Positions 9,535-17,038 of a stretch of 64,000 nucleotides of DNA are shown here, one piece after another. The DNA comes from CAWCXF01 sp963799455 (GTDB lineage Bacteria; Pseudomonadota; Alphaproteobacteria; Rhodobacterales; Rhodobacteraceae). Numbering within the stretch: the first letter of the stretch is position 1; every line of letters starts with the position of its first letter. Location of the stretch: the NCBI GenBank assembly GCA_963799455.1, contig CAWCXF010000008.1, positions 1,302,001 to 1,366,000 on the forward strand, written 5' to 3'. The notes beneath the pieces are model-generated. The model saw only the letters and a program-made list of their open reading frames with translations. It was not told the DNA's origin and did not search any database. The position numbers and the translations under genes were made by a program.

Positions 9535-10554
9535 TCAGGTGGGGATAGCCACGCGGTACGGCTCGCCGCTGAGCCAGATCCGGTGGAGCACCACGGCGAG
9601 CTTGCGCGCCAGTGCCACCTTGGCCTTGCCGAGCCCGCGGCGCCCGGCGAGGCGCACGGCCCAAGACTTCAGCGCACACCATCCCCGGCTGTGATGGATC
9701 AGCGCATTGGCTGCCTGATAGAGGGCGCGCCGCACCCCGGCGTCGCCGGCGCGGCTGATGCCGCCCGACCAGTCCATGTCGCCCGACTGCCATCGCCGGG
9801 GCGTCAGGCCGAAGTGCGCGCCCACGTCGCGTGACTTTGCGAACCTCGAGGGATCGTCCATGCCTGCGACGTAGGTCATCGCGACCAGAGGACCGACGCC
9901 TGGGACCGTCATCAGCCGGCGGCAGGGCTCGCTCGCCTTCGCCCGGGCGGCGATCTGCCGGTCGAGCGCGTCGATCTCACATGCGAGCCGGTCGACGATC
10001 TCGACGAGAGGCCGCAGGACGGGTTGCAGATCCGGATCGTCCAGCGCCTCGTCGACGAGGGCGCGGAACTCCGACCGGGCCAGCTTTGGAGGCCTCAACC
10101 CCTCGGCTTGCAGGATCGACCAGATGGCGTTGCGCAGGTCGAGCGACTGGCGGCGCAGCTGCTCACGCACGGACAGGAGCGCGCGCTCCCGCTGCGCCTC
10201 TGGCGACTTGACCCAGACGGGCCGGAACGTCCTCACGCGCATCATATCGGCGAGGCCGCGCGCGTCGTTGCGGTCGGTCTTGTTGCGGAACCCCACGCGC
10301 AGAGTGGCGGCCGCGTGCGTCGCGTCGATCACGATCGCCGGCAGGCCGAGCGCGCGCAGCCCGCGTGCCAGCCAAGGCGACGTCGGTCCCGCCTCGAGGC
10401 CGATCCGCTCGATCTCGGCGCCGAACGGCGCCAGCATCTCGGTGATCTCGCCGGGCGTGCTGCCGACCGAGCGCTGGAGCGCGACCACCCCCTCGTCGTC
10501 GACGACGCAAACCGCGACCCGCGCCGAGGACACATCCAGACCCACGTAGAACAT
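9535..10554 (-). CDS. IS110-family transposase
   Basis: 339 residues, intact. It begins MFYVGLDVSSARVAVCVVDD (DEDD catalytic Asp in GLDVS), followed by GLEAGPTSPWLARGL, FRNKTDRNDARGLADMM and, in the C-terminal part, LMTVPGVGPLVAMTYVAGM, HFGLTPRRWQSGD and GGISRAGDAGVRRALYQAAN, ending with the conserved ARKLAVVLHRIW. The subtype differs from the IS1111-like copy at 7845. Confidence 0.9.
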   Translation of the reverse strand: MFYVGLDVSSARVAVCVVDDEGVVALQRSVGSTPGEITEMLAPFGAEIERIGLEAGPTSPWLARGLRALGLPAIVIDATHAAATLRVGFRNKTDRNDARGLADMMRVRTFRPVWVKSPEAQRERALLSVREQLRRQSLDLRNAIWSILQAEGLRPPKLARSEFRALVDEALDDPDLQPVLRPLVEIVDRLACEIDALDRQIAARAKASEPCRRLMTVPGVGPLVAMTYVAGMDDPSRFAKSRDVGAHFGLTPRRWQSGDMDWSGGISRAGDAGVRRALYQAANALIHHSRGWCALKSWAVRLAGRRGLGKAKVALARKLAVVLHRIWLSGEPYRVAIPT

Positions 10555-11814
10555 CTCCGCCTCCCATGCTGGCTCGACCGCCGACGAGAAGCGTCACCCA
10601 AAGATGGCTGTCGGTCCATCGGGGCGCGGGCCGGCCGGATATCCCATCTTGTTCAGCCGCTCGAGGGGGTTGGTGCTGTGCAGCTTGGCGCGGTGGCGCA
10701 TGGGGAAGGCCATGTAGGCCAAGACATCGGCCTCGGCGTCGTCCATCAGCGCGCCGAGCTTCGGCCATCGGGCGCGGAGCTGATCGGCGATGTGGCGCCA
10801 GGCTCGGGTCGCGGAGGCGTGGTCGGGCTGGACGAAGGCCTGGCGGATCGCCGCGGCCACGACGGTGGTCTGGCTTCGTGGGACATGGGCCAGGGCGTTC
10901 CTCATGAAGTGCACGCGGCAGCGCTGCCAGGTGGCGCCTGTGAGGCTGCGCGCGATGGCCGCCTTCAGGCCCTCATGGGCGTCCGAGATCACCAGCTTGG
11001 TGCCCTTCAGACCGCGCTTGGCGAGGCTCCTGAGGAAGGCCGACCAGAACGTCTCGGCCTCCGAGGGGCCGATGTGCAGCCCCACGATCTCGCGCCGGCC
11101 ACAGGTCGTTGACGGCCACGGCGACTATCGCGGCCACCGAGACGATGCGCCCGCCCTCGCGCACCTTGAGGTAGGTGGCGTCGAGCCAGAGGTAGGGCCA
11201 CTCGCCCTCCAGGGTTCGTCCCAGGAAGGCCCCCACGCGCTCGTCGATGTCGCGGCACAGCTTCGACACGCTCGACTTCGAGATGCCGCCCATCCCCATG
11301 GCCTGCACCAGGTCGTCGACCTTGCGCGTCGACACGCCGGCGATCCAGGCTTGCCTCGGATGACGGCGACCAGCGCCTTCTCCACCGGCTTGCGGGGCTC
11401 AAGGAAGCCAGGGAAGTAGGACCCGGTCCGCAGCTTCGGGACCTTGAGGCTCAGCGGCCCGAGCCGCGTCTCCAAGGTCCTGTCGCGGTAGCCGTTGCGC
11501 CACGTCGTGCGCTCGGCCGCCCGCTCGTGGCGCCCCGCGCCGATCACGCCCTCCACGTCCGCCTCCATGATGATCTGAAGCACGGCCTCCGCGACAGAGC
11601 GGAGGAAGTCGTCATCACCGCTCTTCGCGAGCAGCTCGGCCAGCGGTAGTCTGTCCTCGGTCATCGGGGTCGTCCTCAGGGCTTGGGTGAAGCGTGCAAC
11701 TCCACCTTACCCGATGGTCCCGGTGGCCACCGCAATCGACACCGCCAGGGAAGGGGAATGCCCCACCCCGGACAGCACCGTCGGCGACCCCGGAAATTAC
11801 ACCACCACCGCGGA

Positions 11815-12005
11815 CGCTACCTGGAGAGCGTCTTCCACTCCCTGAAGGTCGAGCGGGTCCACCACCGCCTCCACGCCACCCGGGCCGAGGCGCGACGGGA
11901 CTTGCTCGCTCGGATCGAGGGGTTCCACGGCTCGCGCCGACCGCGCGCGGCGCCGCGCGCCCACTCACCAGCCGCGATGGAGCGCATGGCGGCCCGACCG
12001 CGTCC
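11815..12005 (+). pseudogene. IS3-family orfB fragment (right piece)
   Basis: Reads ESVFHSLKVERVHHRLHATR, then AEARRDLLARIEGFHGSRR and SPAAMERMAARP, the C-terminal third of IS3 orfB. It begins 12 bases after the right IS256 inverted repeat and overlaps in content (MES/LES) with the left piece at 7561. The two pieces may therefore come from one interrupted copy with a short rearrangement, or from two copies. Confidence 0.65.
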
Positions 12006-12139
12006 ACCCTCCCGGCTCTTCCGCGCTTCGCGTGGAGGCGGTTTGGACAAGCCGTCGAGCACCCGGCCCTCGTCGTGGGTGGGGGATGAGGGTTCAAAGG
12101 GTTGTGACCCTGCTCCGTTCCTTGCCGGGCTGCGATGCC

Positions 12140-13790
12140 GACCGGGTGATCCGAGATTCTCGATCGCCTCGCCATCGTCGCCCGCCGCCGGCGCCGCCAC
12201 GGGCGCTGCCCGTCCGCGGCGTCCTCAGCCCCGCCGTGCACAGCCGCACCAGGTCGTCGGCCCGACGATCTGCCGAGCTTCGGGCAGGCGGTCCTGCTTC
12301 GACCTCGCGTCCGGCGCTTTCACCGCCATCGCCCCGGTTGCCCGCGCCGCACCTTCGCGGAGCGGCTGCCCAGGCTTTTGTCGCCATGAGCGCGGCGCAC
12401 CCGGCGCGTCGCCCGCGCGCAGGCGAAGGTCGGTCTCGCCCTGGGCGGCGAGGAGGGCCATGCGGCCGCTGTCCCCATCTCGCGGCGCCCACCGGCCCCG
12501 ACACGGTGCTCCGCGGCCGTAGCGGCGCTCGGTGTTGCCCAAGATGGAGGAGCCCCGCGTGGTGGGTGTCGACGACCGGGCGATCCGCGAGGGGCGCAGC
12601 TACGGCACCATCACCGTCGACCTCGAACGCCGGTGGCCGCCCGATCTCCTGCCGGATCGCTCCGGAGGTTCCCTCGGCCCCCGTGGCTGCGCCGGCACCC
12701 GCGGGTCGCGGTGGTGGCCCGGGACCGCTCCACGGCAGTCACGCACGGGCCATGACGGCGGCTGCGCCGCGCGCCCTTCAGGTCGCGGATCGCTGGCGCC
12801 CTCTCGACATGCGACAGGCCGTCGAGCGGTGGCTGGCCCGCTCCCATGGTCGTCTGCGGCGTCTGCCCGCGCTCGAGGACGACCGCCGGCCCGACCGGCG
12901 CCCGCGCGCCTTCGAAAGGACGGAGCCCGAGATCGCCGCCGGCGTCGAGAGCCGTGCCCGAGGGCCGCGCCGCCTGACGGGCGAAGTGCGCCGCCGTCAC
13001 CTGGCCGGCGAGACCCTCATGGCCCCAGGCCAGGCCACGGGCCTCGTTCGAGCCACGGTGCTCGAGCCACGGTGCTCGAGCCACGGTGCGCAAGTGCGCC
13101 CGCGGCCTGGACATCCCCCGAGCGAGCGGCATCCGGGCCAGGGCTCAGCCTGCTCGATCCATCCGCGGCCCATCTCGCGCGCCGCATGGCCGAGGGGTGC
13201 GAGGACGCCATGGCGCGGCTCTCGGGAAGTGCGGGTCTGGGCAGCGCTCCGTCGCCCAGCGGCGCACGGCGCCGGCCCCTCGCGACCCGCGCGCAAGTGG
13301 CTCAGCCGGCCGGCGCCCGCCGATGCCGAAGGCAGGAGCGCCGCCGCCCTCCTCCAAGGCGCTCGCCTGGATGCTCGTGCAGCCCGCGGCGGCTGTGTCG
13401 GGGCACGCGGCCGCCCGCGCCCTGCAGGACGCCGAGGCGGCCCGGGTGGCCTGTCTCGCACGGCGCTCCACCGCCCTCGTGCGCCGCTGCGGCGTTCGGT
13501 GCGACGAGCGGCGCCCCGACCCCCGCGACGCCCTCGAGGCCTGGGTCGCCGAGGCGCGGACGTGCGGCCTCGCAGTCATGGAGACGTTCGCCGCGGGCCT
13601 CGAGCACGACGGCGCCGCGATGCGCGCCGCGCCGATCACGCCATGGAGCGACGGGCAGGCCGAGGGACAGGTCAACCGCCTCAAGACGCTCAAGCGTCAG
13701 ATGTGCGGCCGCGCCGGCTTCGAGCTCCTACGCCGCCGCACGCTCTTCGCCGCCCTCCACGCAAAGCGCGGGAGGGCCATCGGGCCGGAG
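12140..13790 (+). pseudogene. ISL3-family transposase remnant
   Basis: Broken transposase read over several frames: an N-terminal zinc-binding region (FCRHERGAP), then VVGVDDRAIREGRSYGTITV with DLERR (DDE core start), ALQVADRWRPLDMRQAVERW with LARSHGRLRRL, and a C-terminal PWSDGQAEGQVNRLKTLKRQ. The order and motifs are those of ISL3. A 14-bp unit is repeated three times at 13049-13090 inside it. Confidence 0.75.
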
Positions 13791-13885
13791 CAGGATCGAT
13801 CGGAGGCCCGCTCGAACTCGCGGACGGTGGGGAGCCGGCCGAAGGATCCCCGCCGCGTCTTCCCGATGCCCCGGAACCGGCCGGA

Positions 13886-14953
13886 TCAGTAGGCCGCGAT
13901 CGGGTTGCCCGGCGAGCCGGTCGCGCCGACGATCTTGAGCGGCGCCCAGGAGAACAGGAACTCGTAGGCTTGATCCTCGCCGAGCTGCTTCAAGTCGAGG
14001 TTCTCGAAGAGGTAGATGCCGCGGCGCGCCGTCAGGTTCATGTGGCAGTAGCCCCAGTTCTCGATCTCGGCGGTGGGCGTCGGCCACTCGCCCTCCCCCG
14101 CGAAGTCGTAGGGCTCGATGCCCCAGTTGTCCGCGCCCATCATCGCGATCTTGCGCTCGGCCAGGTGGTCGCACACCTCGGGCGCGATGCCGGGGCCGCC
14201 CGAGTTGAACTCGGCGTTGTTGGCCGCGGCCTCCTCGGGCGAGGCGTCGAGGTTGTCGCGCCACAGGTCGTTCCAGCCGGTGCGGAACACAACGACGTCA
14301 CCCTGCTCGACATCCTCGATGCCCTGCGCCTCAAGTGCGGCGCGGTAGTCCTCCATCGTGATCGGGTAGCCCAGGGGGAGGTTGCCGCCCTTGAGCGCCA
14401 CCATGTCGATCAGGACGCCGCGGGTGAAGAAGGAGCCGACGTTCTCCACGCCGTTGCGGGTAATCGCGTAGGGGGTGCCCACGTCCTCAAGCCGCACGCC
14501 GTTGTAGAAGTAGTTGCCGTCCTCCCAGCCTTCCTTCCCCTCGATCTTGATCATCGGGTGCGCGAGCGAGTCGAACTGGGTGCCGACCTGCCCGATGTTG
14601 GCCGTCATCAGCTCGTCCATGAAGGTCTGCCGATAACCCTCGCCGGCCCAGGCGAGGTCGTGGGTCGGGCCGCCGCCGCCGGGGATGGTCACCGACAGGA
14701 CGCGACCGGGAAAGAGCGGCACGCGGCCGTGGTAGGGCATCCCCAGCGTCGCCACCCGCCCGGTCTTGACGAGGCCCGCCGCCGCGACGCGCTTCTCGGG
14801 CGTGATCCAGTTGGTCGCGCCGGCCTCGTCCTCGGCGCCGAACTCGCTCGGCCACCAATCCTCGTCGACGGGGTTGTTCTGGGCCGTCGCCGCCGTCGCG
14901 CAGAGCGCGAGCGGCAGGATGGCCGCCCGGATGCCGTGATGCTTCGTGGTCAT
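13886..14953 (-). CDS. Secreted cyclase-family (kynurenine formamidase-like) metal hydrolase
   Basis: 355 residues with an N-terminal signal peptide (IRAAILPLALCATAATAQ). The PF04199-type cyclase fold hydrolyses amides or lactones with a metal. The usual HxGTHxD metal motif appears here as GQVGTQFDSLAHPM, with Gln in place of the first metal His, as in a secreted subgroup. GVLIDMVALKG, VVVFRTGWNDLW and MGADNWGIEPYDF are typical core segments. It is the last gene of the minus-strand transport/catabolic set, 179 nt after the beta-keto acid cleavage enzyme. The periplasmic location suggests it releases the imported substrate. The substrate is unknown. Confidence 0.75.
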   Translation of the reverse strand: MTTKHHGIRAAILPLALCATAATAQNNPVDEDWWPSEFGAEDEAGATNWITPEKRVAAAGLVKTGRVATLGMPYHGRVPLFPGRVLSVTIPGGGGPTHDLAWAGEGYRQTFMDELMTANIGQVGTQFDSLAHPMIKIEGKEGWEDGNYFYNGVRLEDVGTPYAITRNGVENVGSFFTRGVLIDMVALKGGNLPLGYPITMEDYRAALEAQGIEDVEQGDVVVFRTGWNDLWRDNLDASPEEAAANNAEFNSGGPGIAPEVCDHLAERKIAMMGADNWGIEPYDFAGEGEWPTPTAEIENWGYCHMNLTARRGIYLFENLDLKQLGEDQAYEFLFSWAPLKIVGATGSPGNPIAAY

Positions 14954-15132
14954 GTGGTCCTCCCTGGTCGGTCGTGATGCGGCGCCCGCGCCGGACCTCG
15001 CGGCGGTCCTCCTCCCGAGCACCGGCCGGGCGGGCGCCGCCATGCTACTCAACCCCCGGTTCCGCGAGGACGGCGAACGGCGGGGCTGGAGCGGGAATCC
15101 GCCGACGCGCGGGCGCGGCCGGGCGGCCCCGG

Positions 15133-16071
15133 TCAGAACGCCACCTGGTCGCCGCCCTTGAGCTGGAGGATCGCGCGCGCCTCGGCCGGCGTCGCCACCT
15201 CCAAGCCCAGCCCCTCGACGATCTGGCGCACGAGGCGCACCTGCTCGGCGTTCGACTCCGCGAGCCGGCCGGGCCCGGCCCAGAGCGAGTCCTCGAGCCC
15301 CACCCGCACGTTGCCGCCCATCGCCGCGGCCATCGCGGCCACCGGCATCTGGTTGCGCCCCGCCCCCAGCACCGACCAGCGATAGGCGTCCCCGAAGAGC
15401 CGGTCGGCGGTGCGCCTCATGTGCGCCACGTCCTCCGCGTGCGCGCCGATCCCGCCCAGGAGGCCGAAGACGCTCTGGACGAAGAAGGGCGGCTCGACCA
15501 CGCCGCGGTCGGCGAAGTGCGCGAGCGTGTAGAGATGGCCGATGTCGTAGCACTCGATCTCGAAGCGCGTGCCGTTTTCGGCGCAGGTGGCGAGGATGTG
15601 CTCGATGTCGGCGAAGGTGTTGCGGAAGATGCGGTCGCGCGAGCCCTCGAGATAGGGCCGCTCCCAGTCGTGCCGGAACTCCTTGAAGCGATCGAGCATC
15701 GGGTGGAGCCCGAAGTTCATGCTCCCCATGTTGAGCGAGGCGACCTCGGGCGCGAAGGTCGCGGCGGGGCGCACGCGCTCCTCCACCCCCATGGTGGGCG
15801 CGCCGCCCGTGGTGATGTTGATGACGCAGTCCGAGCGCTGCTTGATGACCCGCAGGAACGGCGCGAAGGCCTCGGGGCGCTGGTCGGGCCGCCCGGTCTC
15901 GGGGTCGCGGGCGTGCAGGTGGACGATCGCCGCCCCCGCTTGGGCCGCCCCGATCGCGGCGTCCGCGATCTCCTGGGCCGTGATCGGCAGGTGCGGCGAC
16001 ATCGACGGCGTGTGGATGGCGCCGGTGACGGCGCAGGTGACGATGACCTTCCGGGGGGCCTTCGGGGGCAT
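15133..16071 (-). CDS. Beta-keto acid cleavage enzyme (BKACE family)
   Basis: 312 residues. The family condenses a beta-keto acid with acetyl-CoA, giving a CoA ester and acetoacetate. The TIM-barrel Zn site is seen as HLHARD (His51, His53), with NITTGGAPTMGVEER, MNFGLHPML, IECYDIGHL, SVFGLLGGIG and VLGAGRNQMPVAA following. Start MPPKAPRKVIVTCAVTGA at 16071 follows a GGAGA site. The 24-nt gap to the dehydrogenase upstream suggests one transcript in which the dehydrogenase makes the keto acid that this enzyme cleaves. Specificity (carnitine-, lysine- or other-derived) cannot be read from the sequence. Confidence 0.85.
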   Translation of the reverse strand: MPPKAPRKVIVTCAVTGAIHTPSMSPHLPITAQEIADAAIGAAQAGAAIVHLHARDPETGRPDQRPEAFAPFLRVIKQRSDCVINITTGGAPTMGVEERVRPAATFAPEVASLNMGSMNFGLHPMLDRFKEFRHDWERPYLEGSRDRIFRNTFADIEHILATCAENGTRFEIECYDIGHLYTLAHFADRGVVEPPFFVQSVFGLLGGIGAHAEDVAHMRRTADRLFGDAYRWSVLGAGRNQMPVAAMAAAMGGNVRVGLEDSLWAGPGRLAESNAEQVRLVRQIVEGLGLEVATPAEARAILQLKGGDQVAF

Positions 16072-16095
16072 GGGCGTCTCCTTGAGGCGCGCGCC

Positions 16096-17025
16096 TCAGC
16101 GCAGCGGCTGGCTTCTCTTGTGGGCGGCCAGCGCGGCGAGGCGGGCGTCGCGCCAGCGGGTCCGCGCCTCCTGCTCGCTCGGCGAGGGCGACGGGCCCCA
16201 GGCGGCGATGGCGGCCTCGATGGCCGCCTCCTCCCAGACCTCGGGGCCGGCGGGGTCGGCGGCGAGGCGGCGGAAGAACGGGGCGTAGCGGGCGCAGTAG
16301 TCGGCGACGCCCCCCGGCGCGTTGAGCTCGATGGTCTCGAACGGCCCCAAGAACGACCAGCGCAGGCCGAGGCCCTCGCGCACCGTCACGTCGAGATCCT
16401 GCGGCGAGACGACCCCCTCCTCGACGAGCCGGAACGCCTCGGCGAGCAGGGCGGCCTGGAGGCGGTTCAGCACGAAGCCGTCCACCTCGCGGCGAACGGT
16501 GATCGGCGCCTGGCCGATGCCCTCGAAGGTGGCGCGGGCGCGGGCGATCACCTCCGGATCGGTCCAGGGGGCGCCCGACAGCTCGACCACGGGCACCAGA
16601 TGCGGCGGGTTCACCGGGTGGGCGACGAGGCAGCGCGCGCGGCCGGTCAGGTCTTCGGTGAAGAGCGAGCACTGGATCGCCGAGGTCGAGCTGGCCAGGA
16701 CCGCACCCGGTGCCGCGAGCCGGTCGAGATCGGCGAAGAGCGCGGCCTTGGCCTCGACGCGCTCGGGCCCGTTCTCCTGCACGTGCTCGGCCCCGGCGAC
16801 GGCCTCCTCCAGCGTCGCGGCGGCCACGATGCGGGCATGGGCGCCGGCGGGGTCGTCGCACAGGCCATGGTGGGCCAGCGTGTCGAGCCCCTCGCGGCAG
16901 GCCGCGAGCGCCGCGGCCGTGGCGCCCTCGGCGGGGTCGGTCACGGCGACCTCCCAGCCTGCGCGGGCGAAGACCATGGCCCAGGAGCGGCCGATCAGCC
17001 CGGCCCCGACGATCGCCACCTTCAT
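16096..17025 (-). CDS. 3-hydroxyacyl-CoA dehydrogenase-family enzyme (L-gulonate/L-carnitine 3-dehydrogenase-like)
   Basis: 309 residues. NAD-dependent oxidation of a 3-hydroxy acid to the 3-keto acid is expected. It has a Rossmann start MKVAIVGAGLIGRSWAMVFA, VQENGPERVEAK, SSTSAIQCSLF and the catalytic-region AHPVNPPHLVPVVELSGAPW, a pattern of the lambda-crystallin/carnitine dehydrogenase branch rather than fatty-acid enzymes. RREVDGFVLNRLQAALLAEA continues the C-terminal domain. It is 13 nt downstream of the LivMGF fusion and 24 nt upstream of the BKACE gene, so these two steps are probably consecutive. Confidence 0.82.
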   Translation of the reverse strand: MKVAIVGAGLIGRSWAMVFARAGWEVAVTDPAEGATAAALAACREGLDTLAHHGLCDDPAGAHARIVAAATLEEAVAGAEHVQENGPERVEAKAALFADLDRLAAPGAVLASSTSAIQCSLFTEDLTGRARCLVAHPVNPPHLVPVVELSGAPWTDPEVIARARATFEGIGQAPITVRREVDGFVLNRLQAALLAEAFRLVEEGVVSPQDLDVTVREGLGLRWSFLGPFETIELNAPGGVADYCARYAPFFRRLAADPAGPEVWEEAAIEAAIAAWGPSPSPSEQEARTRWRDARLAALAAHKRSQPLR

Positions 17026-17038
17026 GCGCGCCCCTCCC

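Larger units (their letters stand above)
9232..10648 (-). mobile_element. IS110-family element inserted in the IS256 transposase
   Basis: The element separates IS256 codons ...PLERLNK (right, 10650) from EIKRRADV... (left, 9230), which fixes its ends to within a few bases. Weak inverted GGCCGG(G)ATA sequences lie just inside both ends. It holds an intact transposase, about 95 nt upstream and about 300 nt downstream non-coding DNA. Confidence 0.7.
7666..11664 (-). pseudogene. IS256-family (Mutator-type) transposase, split in three
   Basis: The N-terminal block begins MTEDRLPLAELLAKSGDDDF and includes VEGVIGAGRHERAAERTTW, LWLDATYLKVREGG (catalytic Asp), LVISDAHEGLKAAI (second Asp) and HSTNPLERLNK. 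The middle block continues EIKRRADV through LLEQND. The last block reads QHRYMQIEGMAELD and stops at 7666. Besides the two IS110 insertions there are frameshifts near 11340 and 11110. The frameshift near 11110 is also present in a second fragment of the same element at 38840-39081. Confidence 0.75.
7632..11803 (-). mobile_element. IS256-family element interrupted by two IS110-family insertions
   Basis: The left end GGTGTAATTTCGGG (7632) and the right end CCCGGAAATTACACC (ending 11803) are inverted repeats. Between them the transposase is read on the minus strand in three blocks: 11664 to about 10650, about 9230 to 9140, and about 7776 to 7666. The gaps are filled exactly by two IS110-family elements. 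IS3 orfB pieces flank it on both sides. No matching target duplication was found. Confidence 0.75.

Noticed and set aside
12032..14977. A plus-strand open frame of 981 codons
   Set aside because: Only the ISL3 remnant part has recognisable sequence; the rest is antisense to the cyclase gene.
13886..16861. A minus-strand frame of 991 codons apparently fusing the cyclase to upstream sequence
   Set aside because: The part upstream of 14953 is out of frame with the BKACE and dehydrogenase genes and has no motifs; the cyclase starts with its own signal peptide.
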